Source of the DNA: Acidobacterium sp. S8
GTDB lineage: Bacteria; Acidobacteriota; Terriglobia; Terriglobales; Acidobacteriaceae
Assembly (NCBI RefSeq): GCF_009765985.1
Contig: NZ_LMUM01000011.1
Location: forward strand, 62,001 to 126,000
DNA length: 64,000 bases
Direction: 5' to 3'
The position numbers and the translations under genes were made by a program. Position 1 is the first letter of the stretch; every line of letters starts with the position of its first letter. Below, piece after piece: positions 51,980 to 61,147 of this stretch. The notes beneath the pieces were generated by a model. It was given only the letters and a program-made list of their open reading frames with translations, had not been told where the DNA came from and made no database searches.

Positions 51980-53119
51980 GTGACATTACTGAGTTCAATC
52001 GAGGAAACAAAAGCACGCACGTCGTCGGCTGAGCCGCCCATCGATCGCTCAGCTCTGAATCAGGACGCATTTCGCCGCATGATCGCAATTGAGCGCAAGC
52101 GAACGGAGCGTTCCGGCAAACCCTTCCTGCTGATGCTTCTGGATGGTGGGAACCGCCATGAATCCACCCGCATGCAAAAGGCACTCGATACCATGCTGGT
52201 AGCATTGCAGGCAGCTACGCGAGAGACCGATGTGATCGGTTGGTATCAGGACCAGACCATTGTGGGAGCTATCTTCACAGGACTGGTGATCGACGACAAA
52301 GCCTCGATCCTCAATACGATTCTCACCCGGGTAAGCATTGCGCTAAGGGATAAGCTGACGTTTGAGCAGTTCAACCAGGTGAGCATTTCCTTCCATTTTT
52401 TCCCTGAAGAATGGGATGAGGATATGTCTGGGAGGCCAAGTAATGACGCTTTGTATCCCGACCTTTCGCAGCACGATCAGCGCAAGCGGGCTTTGCTGAA
52501 TATAAAGCGTCTGATGGACATCGCGGGCAGCCTGCTGACTTTGATCGTGTGCCTTCCGGTGTTACTCGCCATTGCCCTTGCGGTGAAGCTTTCTTCGAGA
52601 GGGCCCGTGTTCTTCCGGCAACAACGTGTTGGTCAACACGGAAAATGCTTTACCTTTCTAAAATTCCGTTCGATGTATATCAACAATGACCACACCGCGC
52701 ACAAGGAATACATGACGAAGATGATTGTGGGTGATGCGGCTGAACCCCTACACGGAAAAGGGGAAAAGGTATACAAGATCACGAACGATAAGAGAATCAC
52801 CTCGGTCGGAAAGTTTCTGCGCAGAAGCAGCCTTGATGAGCTTCCACAATTTCTGAATGTACTCGCAGGTGACATGTCCCTGGTCGGTCCCCGCCCCGCA
52901 ATTCCATACGAAGTTGCTTCCTACCAGACATGGCATCGCCGCCGCGTGCTTGAAGTAAAGCCCGGCATTACAGGACTGTGGCAGGTGAATGGCAGAAACC
53001 GCATCAAGTTTGATGAAATGGTTCGCCTCGATCTGCAGTACGCCAAGGCATGGTCCCCCTGGCTGGATATCAAAATTCTGGTGCGCACGCCTGGTGCAGT
53101 CCTAAAAGGGGCTTACTAG
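51980..53119 (+). CDS. Polyprenyl glycosylphosphotransferase with a degenerate GGDEF-like N-terminal domain
   Basis: The C-terminal 210 residues are a sugar-1-phosphate transferase of the WcaJ/PglC type: KRLMDIAGSLLTLIVCLPVLL, GPVFFRQQRVGQHGKCFTFLKFRSM, SLDELPQFLNVLAGDMSLVGPRPA and KPGITGLWQVNGR. It starts repeat-unit synthesis by loading a sugar phosphate on undecaprenyl phosphate. The first 150 residues lack the usual membrane helices. They look like a GGDEF fold without its motif (FRRMIAIERKRTERSGKPFLLMLL ... TRETDVIGWYQDQTIVGAIF). The start is GTG at 51980, eight bases after AAGGAG. Confidence 0.9.
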   Translation: MTLLSSIEETKARTSSAEPPIDRSALNQDAFRRMIAIERKRTERSGKPFLLMLLDGGNRHESTRMQKALDTMLVALQAATRETDVIGWYQDQTIVGAIFTGLVIDDKASILNTILTRVSIALRDKLTFEQFNQVSISFHFFPEEWDEDMSGRPSNDALYPDLSQHDQRKRALLNIKRLMDIAGSLLTLIVCLPVLLAIALAVKLSSRGPVFFRQQRVGQHGKCFTFLKFRSMYINNDHTAHKEYMTKMIVGDAAEPLHGKGEKVYKITNDKRITSVGKFLRRSSLDELPQFLNVLAGDMSLVGPRPAIPYEVASYQTWHRRRVLEVKPGITGLWQVNGRNRIKFDEMVRLDLQYAKAWSPWLDIKILVRTPGAVLKGAY

Positions 53120-53229
53120 AAGGACTAAGTCATTTTGGCGAACACATAGTTATTCGTTCAAGGGCCCATCTGATTTCGAGTAGTAGATACTCAACAGTTT
53201 TAAAAATTTTGGAAGAACGGTAGATCATC

Positions 53230-54228
53230 GTGAACTTCGGTGTTATAGGTTACGGCTACTGGGGGCCGAATATCGTAAGGAATCTTGCCAGCCTAGAAGA
53301 TTCCCGCGTGCTTGCGATCGCAGATGCAAGTCCAACAGCGCGGAAACGCGCACAAAAAGCGTATCCGGAAATTCATGTGACCTCGGACGCTTCAGAAGTG
53401 ACCTCGTCTCCTGAGATCGACGTTGTCGCAGTCATTACACCCGTCTGGACGCACTATGAGCTGGCCAAAGCTGCTCTCGAAAATGGAAAGCACGTCTTTG
53501 TCGAGAAGCCGTTTACCAGCAATACCGCTCAAGGCGAAGATCTGATTAATCTCGCGCGGCGAAAGAACCTGAAGATCATGGTCGATCATACGTTCCTGTT
53601 CACTGGAGCGGTGAAGAAGATTTCACAGCTTATGGATGAAGGAACGCTGGGAAAGCTCTATTACTATGACTCTACCCGTGTGAACCTCGGTCTGTTTCAG
53701 CATGACATCAACGTGCTATGGGACCTGGCTCCGCATGACCTCTCGATCATGGACCACCTGATCAACGGCAGCCCGGAAGCCGTGGTAGCGACGGGCCAAA
53801 ATCACCTGAATGGGCACGAAGACGTCGCCTACATGACGCTGTACTTTCCCGAAAAGGTGATTGCTCATGTGAATGTCAATTGGCTTTCTCCGGTGAAAGT
53901 TCGTACCACATTGATCGGTGGCGAGAAGCGGATGCTTGTCTGGAACGATCTGGAAGCCGATGAAAAAGTAAAGGTATATGACAAGGGCGTAGATATCAGG
54001 AATCGTGAAGGTGTTTACGAATTGCTGGTGAACTATCGCTCTGGTGATATGTGGTCTCCGCAGTTGGAGCAGGTGGAGGCGTTAAAGCAGGAACTCACCT
54101 ATTTCGTAGATTGCATCTCGAGCGGCGAAGAGCCGTTTAATAACGGCTGTGCCGGGCTGAGGGTCGTCAAGATGCTGGAAGCCGCCACCGAATCGCTGCG
54201 ACAGAAGGGCACCTTGGTTTATCTCTAG
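53230..54228 (+). CDS. Gfo/Idh/MocA-family oxidoreductase
   Basis: This 332-aa protein has an NAD-binding start (FGVIGYGYWGPNIVRNLAS), the EKP motif (HVFVEKPFTSN) and catalytic-region H in WDLAPHDLSIMDHLI. Members of this type in surface-polysaccharide loci, such as WlbA, oxidise the 3-position of nucleotide-linked uronic sugars before transamination. The DegT aminotransferase two genes on fits that step. The start is GTG at 53230. Confidence 0.9.
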   Translation: MNFGVIGYGYWGPNIVRNLASLEDSRVLAIADASPTARKRAQKAYPEIHVTSDASEVTSSPEIDVVAVITPVWTHYELAKAALENGKHVFVEKPFTSNTAQGEDLINLARRKNLKIMVDHTFLFTGAVKKISQLMDEGTLGKLYYYDSTRVNLGLFQHDINVLWDLAPHDLSIMDHLINGSPEAVVATGQNHLNGHEDVAYMTLYFPEKVIAHVNVNWLSPVKVRTTLIGGEKRMLVWNDLEADEKVKVYDKGVDIRNREGVYELLVNYRSGDMWSPQLEQVEALKQELTYFVDCISSGEEPFNNGCAGLRVVKMLEAATESLRQKGTLVYL

Positions 54229-54275
54229 ATCTCCCCTTCCACTCATTCGTACTTATTGTTAAAGGAGCAGCTGAA

Positions 54276-54932
54276 ATGCAGACTGTAGTGGTAATGGGTA
54301 AAGGCGACCTGGCGATCAAGGTAGCCAACTGGTTCCTGCAATCAGAGAAATACAAACTGACCGCCGTTGTTCCGGTTATGCCAGAGCCTAAGTGGACGCA
54401 GTCACTGGCTGAGTGGAGCAGAGCAAACGGCATCCCGGTCATCGAATCCGGCCATTACAAAGACCTGCCGCAACTCGGAGCCGGTGAGCCGATTGACCTT
54501 GCGGTATCAGTCTTCTATGACAAGATCATCAAAGCGTGGTTCATCGACCGGTGTAAGAGAATCATCAATCTTCACAATGGACCGCTTCCTAAGTACCGCG
54601 GTGTCTCTCCTATCAATTGGGCGCTGAAGAACGAAGAGCTCGAGCATGGTGTGACCATCCACGAGATCACGCCGGGGATCGATGACGGACCAATCATTGG
54701 TCAGGTGAAGTACTCCATTTACCCGGCCTTCGATGAGGTCATTGATGTATACCGGCGCGCTCTGGAATACGCATGGACGCTGTTCCAGCAAACCGCTCCT
54801 ATGCTCGACAAGATTGAAGCGCGTGAGCAAAAGCATGAGGAAGCGAGTTATTACAGCAAGCTGGATAATCCTCTACTGGGTGAACGCAGCGAATTCACCC
54901 GCCAGGCAGAACCGGTACACGCTGCGCACTGA
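54276..54932 (+). CDS. Formyltransferase-fold protein, probable sugar N-formyltransferase
   Basis: This 218-aa protein has the formyltransferase motif IINLHNGPLPKYRGVSPINWAL and the later GVTIHEITPGIDDGPIIGQ. The Asn-His pair and Asp of the catalytic triad are visible. Length and position between a sugar oxidoreductase and a sugar aminotransferase argue for N-formylation of an amino sugar from formyl-tetrahydrofolate rather than action on Met-tRNA. AAAGGAG lies before the ATG. Confidence 0.88.
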   Translation: MQTVVVMGKGDLAIKVANWFLQSEKYKLTAVVPVMPEPKWTQSLAEWSRANGIPVIESGHYKDLPQLGAGEPIDLAVSVFYDKIIKAWFIDRCKRIINLHNGPLPKYRGVSPINWALKNEELEHGVTIHEITPGIDDGPIIGQVKYSIYPAFDEVIDVYRRALEYAWTLFQQTAPMLDKIEAREQKHEEASYYSKLDNPLLGERSEFTRQAEPVHAAH

Positions 54933-54991
54933 TGAAACGCGGAGAAGTCTGAAATATAAAAACGGTTTCGATTTTTCACCATGGAGCAAAA

Positions 54992-56281
54992 ATGAATAAT
55001 GCAACGCAAATCCCGTTCCTTGATCTGATCACGCCGCATGCTGAACTCGAGGGCGAGTTGGTCGAAGTGTTCAAAGGTGTACTGAAGAACGCAGGTTTCA
55101 TCGGCGGTCCCTTGGTCGAAGAATTTGAAAATACATTTGCTGCTTTCTGTGATGCGCGCCACTCCGTTGCCGTAAGCAGCGGAACCGATGCACTGCGCTT
55201 TGCGCTCATGGCGTGTGGAGTTGAGAATGGCGATGTGGTCGTAACCGTTCCGCATACTTTCATCGCAACCACGGAGGCCATCTCGCAGGCAGGTGCTCTT
55301 CCGGAATTCGTGGATATCGACGAACGCACCTACAATATGTCGCCGGAGATGTTGCGCCGTTATCTGGATCAGCAGTGTGTGCGTGATAGCGCCGGCAAGC
55401 TGATCAGCGTGAGAAGCGGGCGTCCGGTCACTGCAATTGTTCCGGTCCACATCTACGGTCAGATGGCTGACATGGATGCGATCCTTCAACTGGCTGAGGA
55501 ATACGGCCTGGTTGTAGTGGAAGATGCGTGCCAGGCTCATGGCGCCGAATACTTCTCTGAGAAGTTCAATTGCTGGATGAAGGCCGGCTCGGTTGGCCAG
55601 GCCGCGGCATTCAGTTTTTATCCGGGAAAGAATCTCGGAGCGTGTGGTGAAGCTGGTGCAGTCACGACGAATGACGATGAAGTAGCGGCTACGATCAAGA
55701 TGTTGCGCGATCACGGCCAGGCCAGAAAGTACCACCATAATGTGGAAGGCTATAACGGGCGCCTGGATGCATTACAGGCTGGATTGCTACAGGCGAAGCT
55801 GGCTCATCTGGCGAAATGGAATGCACTCCGGCGGGATCGCGCTGCGGAATACAACCGTATCCTCGGGGATATCGAGGCCATCACTCTTCCCTATGAGCCG
55901 TCATGGTCACACGCTGTATATCACCTGTACGTGATTCGTACTTCCGATCGTGATGCCCTGGTGAACCACATGAATCTTGCAGGTATCGGCACGGGGATTC
56001 ACTATCCGATTCCTCTGCATATGCAGAAGGCCTACGTATCGCTTGGATACAGCCCGGAAGACTTTCCCGTTGCGAGAATGGTAGCCGCCGAAATCGCTTC
56101 TCTTCCGATGTTCCCTCAGCTCACCGCCGAGCAACAGGCACGTGTAGCAGACGAGCTCGTGGCATTTGCCGCTAAATCCGAATCAGCTTTGGTGACGAAA
56201 GCAGGCGATGCTGGCGAGATTGATCCTGCTCTGTTGCAAACGGTTGGCGGCAATGGACGCGGTGCTTCGCGGAGCCGGTAA
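54992..56281 (+). CDS. DegT/DnrJ/EryC1/StrS sugar aminotransferase
   Basis: This 429-aa PLP enzyme has VSSGTDALRFALMACGV, EDACQAHGAEY and the Schiff-base lysine K213 in FSFYPGKNLGACGEAGAV. The late motif GIHYPIPLHMQKAY is typical of sugar aminotransferases. It would aminate the keto sugar made by the Gfo/Idh/MocA enzyme, giving the amine that the formyltransferase or the AAC(3)-fold enzyme could acylate. The last 50 residues are an extra, low-complexity tail. Confidence 0.93.
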   Translation: MNNATQIPFLDLITPHAELEGELVEVFKGVLKNAGFIGGPLVEEFENTFAAFCDARHSVAVSSGTDALRFALMACGVENGDVVVTVPHTFIATTEAISQAGALPEFVDIDERTYNMSPEMLRRYLDQQCVRDSAGKLISVRSGRPVTAIVPVHIYGQMADMDAILQLAEEYGLVVVEDACQAHGAEYFSEKFNCWMKAGSVGQAAAFSFYPGKNLGACGEAGAVTTNDDEVAATIKMLRDHGQARKYHHNVEGYNGRLDALQAGLLQAKLAHLAKWNALRRDRAAEYNRILGDIEAITLPYEPSWSHAVYHLYVIRTSDRDALVNHMNLAGIGTGIHYPIPLHMQKAYVSLGYSPEDFPVARMVAAEIASLPMFPQLTAEQQARVADELVAFAAKSESALVTKAGDAGEIDPALLQTVGGNGRGASRSR

Positions 56282-56348
56282 TCGCTTCGTGTCGTGTGTG
56301 TTCAACAACTTCAGCAACTAACCTCCCTCTACTGTGACCTCTGAAATC

Positions 56349-57290
56349 ATGGCAGCAACTTCAAACTATGTATTGATTACACCTGCGCGGAATGAAGCTC
56401 AATTCATCGGATTGACGCTTCAGTCCATGGTGGAGCAAACGCATCGCCCATTGAAATGGGTGATAGTCAGCGATGGTTCCACCGATGGTACGGACGAGAT
56501 CGTTCGGAAATACGTTGCAGACTATTCGTGGATCGAGCTGCTGCGCATGCCAGACCGCAAAGAGAGACACTTTGCGGGTAAGGCACATGCCTTCAACGCC
56601 GGATACGAGCGAGTGAAAGACCTCGATTTCGATGTAATCGGCAACCTGGATGCGGACGTATCTTTCGATGCGGACCACTTTGAATCACTGATTGCGCGGT
56701 TCGCTGAGTACCCGCAGGTCGGCGTTCTCGGTGCTCCATTCCGGGAAGGAAATTATCAGTACGATTACCGATTTACCAGTGTCGATAGTGTTTGGGGCGG
56801 TTGCCAGCTCTTCCGCCGCGAATGTTTCGAGATGATCGGCGGGTACGCTCCGCTCGAGAGTGGTGGAGTGGATTTGGTTGCCGTGGTGACCGCTCGGATG
56901 AAGGGATGGCAGAGCCGAACATACTTCGGCAAAGTCTGCATACATCATCGCCAGATGAACAGCGCTATGAACAAGGGTCTGAAGCTCAAGTTCAAGTGGG
57001 GAGAGAAAGATTACCGCCTTGGCAGTCATCCGGTATGGCATATCTTCCGGTGCGCCTATCAGATGAAGTATTCGCCGTACATCGTCGGTGGTGCTTTGAT
57101 GCTGGCTGGATACTACTACGCTGCAATCACTCGTTGTCCACGGTCGGTTTCTGCGGAGTTCATCGATTTTCGCGGGAAAGAACAGATGAATCGCTTGAAG
57201 AGATTTATTGCTCGTAAACCCCAGATTGCGGAAGGTGCAGTTTCACCGCAGATGGCGGCTCGTCCAAGCTCGAGCGGAGGTGGCCTGTGA
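56349..57290 (+). CDS. Glycosyltransferase family 2
   Basis: The GT-A fold shows as LITPARNEAQFIGLTLQSMVEQ and WVIVSDGSTDGTDEI. The metal-binding DxD-like site is in IGNLDADVSF, and the acceptor region is in GGCQLFRRECFEMIGGYAPLESGG. It adds one sugar to the lipid-linked repeat unit at the cytoplasmic face. The ATG at 56349 is preferred; a GTG at 56334 is in frame. The end overlaps the next gene by four bases (GTGA). Confidence 0.9.
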   Translation: MAATSNYVLITPARNEAQFIGLTLQSMVEQTHRPLKWVIVSDGSTDGTDEIVRKYVADYSWIELLRMPDRKERHFAGKAHAFNAGYERVKDLDFDVIGNLDADVSFDADHFESLIARFAEYPQVGVLGAPFREGNYQYDYRFTSVDSVWGGCQLFRRECFEMIGGYAPLESGGVDLVAVVTARMKGWQSRTYFGKVCIHHRQMNSAMNKGLKLKFKWGEKDYRLGSHPVWHIFRCAYQMKYSPYIVGGALMLAGYYYAAITRCPRSVSAEFIDFRGKEQMNRLKRFIARKPQIAEGAVSPQMAARPSSSGGGL

Positions 57291-58216
57291 GATTGATCCA
57301 TCAAGGCGTGAACAGTGCACGCGCGGGCGTTCGCTCAGCTCTTCGCAGTGTATTGAGCCAGGAGCGGCGCACGGAACTGAAGCGGCTCCAGGGATTGGCG
57401 CGGAAACGTTGCGCACCGGTTCTGTCGCTAGTTCATGGGACCTTTACTACTGAGGAATTGATTGCGGATTTGTCGCGTCGACTGCCGGCCGATTTCGAAA
57501 TCCTCATGGTTCATAGTTCGTTCGATGGATTTCTTCCCATGTATAAGGGCACGGCGAAAGAACTTCTCGCGGCCCTGATCGATTTCTGCGGACCTAACCG
57601 AACGCTGGTCATGCCTTCATTTGTTATGGGTGGCCGCACCTATGATTCGTCGGCTTATTTTCGTACGCACCCATTTGATGTCCGGCGCACTCCTTCGGAA
57701 GTCGGGTTGATTGCAGAAATCTTTCGCAGGACGCCTAACGTATTACGGAGCCTGCACCCGACTTGTAGTGTCTGCGCTCTCGGGCCACTGGCGAAGGAGA
57801 TAACCACCGGTCACCACCTATCAGAAACGGGCCTCAGCCCGGATAGCCCCTTCGGAGTGATGACACGTGGCCGCACGGCGATTCTCGGCTTGGGTGTGGA
57901 ATACTATCGCTGTCTAACGCATGCCCACACGGCCGGCCACCAGATGGGCGAAGCCTTCCCCATCAAATTTTCCAATCCGTTTACGCAGGTCACTCTTATC
58001 GACTACGACGGCAGCCGTTTTGAATACAGATTGGGACTGCCTGACCGGACCAAAAAATTAGATCTGACGATTATCTGGTCCTTGCTCTCTGCAAATGAGT
58101 TGATGGAATGGCGCTATCACGGAATTCCCATGTTCCTGATTCCGAGCGCGGGAGTTTTGACAGATCGTTTGATTGAAGCTGCACACCGCGGAATCACGAT
58201 TTACGGAAAAGCCTAG
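57287..58216 (+). CDS. AAC(3)-fold acyltransferase
   Basis: This 309-aa protein matches the aminoglycoside 3-N-acetyltransferase fold (LMVHSSFDGFLPMYKGTAKELLAALIDFCGPNRTLVMPSF; RRTPSEVGLIAEIFRRTPNVLRSLHPTCSVCALG). The catalytic region is LTHAHTAGHQMGEAF. In a polysaccharide locus it more likely acylates an amino sugar than confers antibiotic resistance. The acyl donor could be acetyl-CoA or, given the carrier protein encoded 1.8 kb downstream, an acyl-carrier thioester. Confidence 0.85.
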   Translation: MRLIHQGVNSARAGVRSALRSVLSQERRTELKRLQGLARKRCAPVLSLVHGTFTTEELIADLSRRLPADFEILMVHSSFDGFLPMYKGTAKELLAALIDFCGPNRTLVMPSFVMGGRTYDSSAYFRTHPFDVRRTPSEVGLIAEIFRRTPNVLRSLHPTCSVCALGPLAKEITTGHHLSETGLSPDSPFGVMTRGRTAILGLGVEYYRCLTHAHTAGHQMGEAFPIKFSNPFTQVTLIDYDGSRFEYRLGLPDRTKKLDLTIIWSLLSANELMEWRYHGIPMFLIPSAGVLTDRLIEAAHRGITIYGKA

Positions 58217-58250
58217 ACTGAGGCATTTCAGGCGAACGGAAGAAACTGAT

Positions 58251-59951
58251 ATGAGCGAGATGAAAGATAAGCCGAACGCACGGCGCGTGCTGCTGACCGG
58301 CGATACAACGCTGGAGCCACTCGGTCGGCTGCTTGAGCGCAACCAGGAAGCGCCGGCTGTGGTCACTTCGGCAGCACCATACGGGCAGGTGTTTCAGATT
58401 CTGCTGGATGCGAATCATTCCGCTTGGACGTTTCAGCCTAACGTGCTTGTTGTATGGACTGCGGCGCACATTACGCTTCCTTCAGTCGGAAAGCTGATTC
58501 GCTTCGAAGGCGAATCGCCTGCTGCGGCTTACGAAGCCGCCATTGCAGAGGCCGAACAATTCGCCGATTCCGTCCTTCGTGCAGCGGATCGCGTTGATAT
58601 GGTACTGGTGCCTACGTGGGTAATCCCCACTTACGAGCGGTGGGTGCAAACGCTCGCATGGCGGCAGGGAATTGGCGTTGCGAATCTCATTGCCAGGCTG
58701 AACCTCCTACTCGCAGAGAAATTTGCCGCGCACCACAACATCGTTCTGCTCGACGCCGCATATTGGCAGGCAAGCCTGACCCGTTCGGCATACGATCCGC
58801 GCATGTATGCCTTCGCCAAGATACTGTACTCACAGCAGCTCTTTGAAAAAGCTGCAGCAGAGATGAAGGCGATCCTGAGAGGATCCTTGGGGCAGACGAA
58901 AAAGGTAGTCGTTTGCGATCTCGACAATACACTGTGGGGCGGCGTAGTGGGAGACGACGGCTCGCACAACATCAAGCTTGGCGCGCCAGATCCGGTAGGC
59001 GAATGCTTTTCTGCCTTTCAGCTGGTACTTAAGGGGCTCCGTTCTCGTGGCATTATGCTCGCGATCTCGAGCAAAAACGACGAAGCGTATGCACTGTCAG
59101 TAATTGAAGAGCATCCGGCGATGGTTCTGCGCAAGAGCGACTTTGTTGCGTGGCGAATCAACTGGAGAGATAAAGCGGAGAACTTGCTAAGCCTTGCCGA
59201 AGAATTGAATCTGGGTCTTGACTCGTTTGTGTTCCTCGATGACAGCCCGCAGGAACGGGAGCAGATAAGGCAGGTTCTTCCGCAGGTATACACTCCGGAT
59301 TTACCATCATCTCCCGCCGATTACGCATCGTTTCTTTCGACACTCAGTTGCTTTGAAACTTCGAGTATCGGTAAGGAAGATTTAGAGCGAACAACCATGT
59401 ATCGGGCCGAGCGCGGCCGCAAGGAAGCTCTCGATCTTAGCGGTGATGTAGAGAATTGGTTGAATTCGCTGCAGATTAAAGTGCAGGCGGCTCCGTTATG
59501 TCGGGATAGCCTGCCGCGGGCGGCACAACTGCTGAATAAGACGAACCAGTTCAATCTAAGCCTTCGTCGTTTGGACGAGAAGAGCCTCTGGGATTGGGCA
59601 GAACAACCAAGCAACGCCGCGTATACCTTCGATGTCTCCGATCGATTCGGCAACTTCGGTCTTACCGGCCTGGCCAGTCTTTCACTCACTGGGTCCGAAG
59701 CAAGAATCGTTGACTTTGTGATGAGCTGCCGAGTGATGGGCAAGAAGGTAGAAGAGGCGCTGCTTGGGTACACGCTGGCGCAGGCGAAAGCTGCGGGAGC
59801 GGAGCGCATTATGGCACCGCCGGTTGATGGCCCACGAAATGGCCCGGCCAAAGATTTCTTTGCAAGCAAGTTTTCCAGTGTCGAAAGCGGTGCGATCGAT
59901 CCGGGCCGAGTTGTCATTCCACCCCAAATCAACCTGATGGAGGAACGCTGA
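58251..59951 (+). CDS. FkbH-like HAD-IIIC protein
   Basis: This 566-aa protein has an N-terminal SGNH-like region, a HAD domain with the D-x-D-x-T nucleophile (D223, D225, T227 in VVCDLDNTLWGGVVGDDG) and a C-terminal GNAT-like region (about 430-560). FkbH proteins take 1,3-bisphosphoglycerate, remove phosphate and load a glyceryl group on an acyl carrier protein. A carrier protein gene follows 22 bases downstream. The start is the ATG at 58251 (GGAAG upstream); an in-frame ATG at 58173 lies inside the previous gene. Confidence 0.92.
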   Translation: MSEMKDKPNARRVLLTGDTTLEPLGRLLERNQEAPAVVTSAAPYGQVFQILLDANHSAWTFQPNVLVVWTAAHITLPSVGKLIRFEGESPAAAYEAAIAEAEQFADSVLRAADRVDMVLVPTWVIPTYERWVQTLAWRQGIGVANLIARLNLLLAEKFAAHHNIVLLDAAYWQASLTRSAYDPRMYAFAKILYSQQLFEKAAAEMKAILRGSLGQTKKVVVCDLDNTLWGGVVGDDGSHNIKLGAPDPVGECFSAFQLVLKGLRSRGIMLAISSKNDEAYALSVIEEHPAMVLRKSDFVAWRINWRDKAENLLSLAEELNLGLDSFVFLDDSPQEREQIRQVLPQVYTPDLPSSPADYASFLSTLSCFETSSIGKEDLERTTMYRAERGRKEALDLSGDVENWLNSLQIKVQAAPLCRDSLPRAAQLLNKTNQFNLSLRRLDEKSLWDWAEQPSNAAYTFDVSDRFGNFGLTGLASLSLTGSEARIVDFVMSCRVMGKKVEEALLGYTLAQAKAAGAERIMAPPVDGPRNGPAKDFFASKFSSVESGAIDPGRVVIPPQINLMEER

Positions 59952-59973
59952 AGCAAAAATCAGCGAATGTTCT

Positions 59974-60204
59974 ATGGAAGAAGTAATCGCAATTCTGAAT
60001 GAAATACGGCCTGCGCAGAATTTCTCGAACGCGGAGAATTTCTTCGACCAGGGCATGCTGGATTCACTTGACCTAACGGCGCTGGTAGCCGCACTTGAGA
60101 CCCATTACGACGTATTTATCGACGTTGATGAAATCGCGCCCGATAATTTCAGCAACCTATTGGCAATCAAGGCTATTCTCGCCCGCAAAGGCGTGAGCGT
60201 TTAA
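59974..60204 (+). CDS. Acyl carrier protein
   Basis: This 76-aa four-helix carrier has the phosphopantetheine serine S31 in GMLDSLDLTALVAALE. It directly follows the FkbH-like gene, so it is the likely carrier of a glyceryl (or similar) group used to decorate the polysaccharide. It is not linked to fatty-acid genes. Confidence 0.93.
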   Translation: MEEVIAILNEIRPAQNFSNAENFFDQGMLDSLDLTALVAALETHYDVFIDVDEIAPDNFSNLLAIKAILARKGVSV

Positions 60205-60221
60205 GCGCAACTCCGCGAGTT

Positions 60222-61127
60222 ATGACCTATCAACAGCCACATATCTCCGTCTGCATCTGCACCTATAAGCGTCCGGAGTTGCTTAGGCGCGCGCTCGAAG
60301 CTGCCTGCATGCAACGCAAAGATGATCTGTTCACCTTCACTATCGTGGTCGTTGATAACGATAAAAATGAGAGTGGACGAGAGATTGCTGCGCAAATGGC
60401 ATTAGAATGCCGTGTGCCTATCAACTATGTTGTTGAAGCTCGGCAAGGTATCGCTCTAGCACGCAATAAGGCTGTCGAGAGCGCCACGGGGAATTTCGTA
60501 GCTTTCATGGATGATGATGAGCTTCCGATTCAGGAGTGGCTGCTGACATTATTCAAAACGCTTCAGGGCTGCGAAGCCGATGGTGTTCTGGGTCCTGTGG
60601 ATCCTCATTTCGACGAAGATACCCCACAATGGATTATTGAGGGCGGGTTCTATTCGCGGCCAAGCCATCCAACCGGAATGAAACTTGCGTGGAGAAATTG
60701 CCGGACCGGCAATGTGCTGTTAAAACGCGAACTCTTCGCCACTGACGAGCAGCCATTTAATCCGGAGTGCTTGTCAGGCGAAGACCAGGATTTTTTCCGA
60801 AGAAAGATTGAAAAAGGGCATCAGTTCATATGGTGTCATGAAGCCACCATTTATGAAGTGGTGCCTGCTGTTCGCTGGAAACGCAGCTTTCTCATTCGCC
60901 GGGCGTTGTTCCGTGGCATCTTTGCACAACGGAACCATGGGCTCCAGCCGTTGCGGCTGCTGCAAGCGGTTGTGTCCGCGCCGGTATATGCATTAGCTTT
61001 GCCGATTGCTTTCATTTTCGGACAGGCAAAGTTCATGACATGCGTTTTCAAGTTGTCATATCACATGGGCCGATTGTTCGCTGTCGTCGGCCTGAATCCA
61101 ATTCGACAGCGCTACGTTACGGAATAG
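60222..61127 (+). CDS. Glycosyltransferase family 2
   Basis: This 301-aa protein has the GT-A start ISVCICTYKRPELLRRALEAA, an Asp-rich metal site in VAFMDDDELPIQEW, and the late acceptor/catalytic signature CLSGEDQDFFRRKIEKG. One hydrophobic segment near the C-terminus (YALALPIAFIFGQAKFMTC) may anchor it. It adds a sugar to the growing unit. The tRNA-like RNA begins 20 bases after its stop. Confidence 0.9.
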   Translation: MTYQQPHISVCICTYKRPELLRRALEAACMQRKDDLFTFTIVVVDNDKNESGREIAAQMALECRVPINYVVEARQGIALARNKAVESATGNFVAFMDDDELPIQEWLLTLFKTLQGCEADGVLGPVDPHFDEDTPQWIIEGGFYSRPSHPTGMKLAWRNCRTGNVLLKRELFATDEQPFNPECLSGEDQDFFRRKIEKGHQFIWCHEATIYEVVPAVRWKRSFLIRRALFRGIFAQRNHGLQPLRLLQAVVSAPVYALALPIAFIFGQAKFMTCVFKLSYHMGRLFAVVGLNPIRQRYVTE

Positions 61128-61147
61128 CGATAGAACTGTCGTCATGC

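Noticed and set aside
57287-58216. Aminoglycoside resistance gene
   Set aside because: The fold is AAC(3)-like, but four-base overlap with a glycosyltransferase gene and the surrounding sugar genes point to a biosynthetic acyltransferase.
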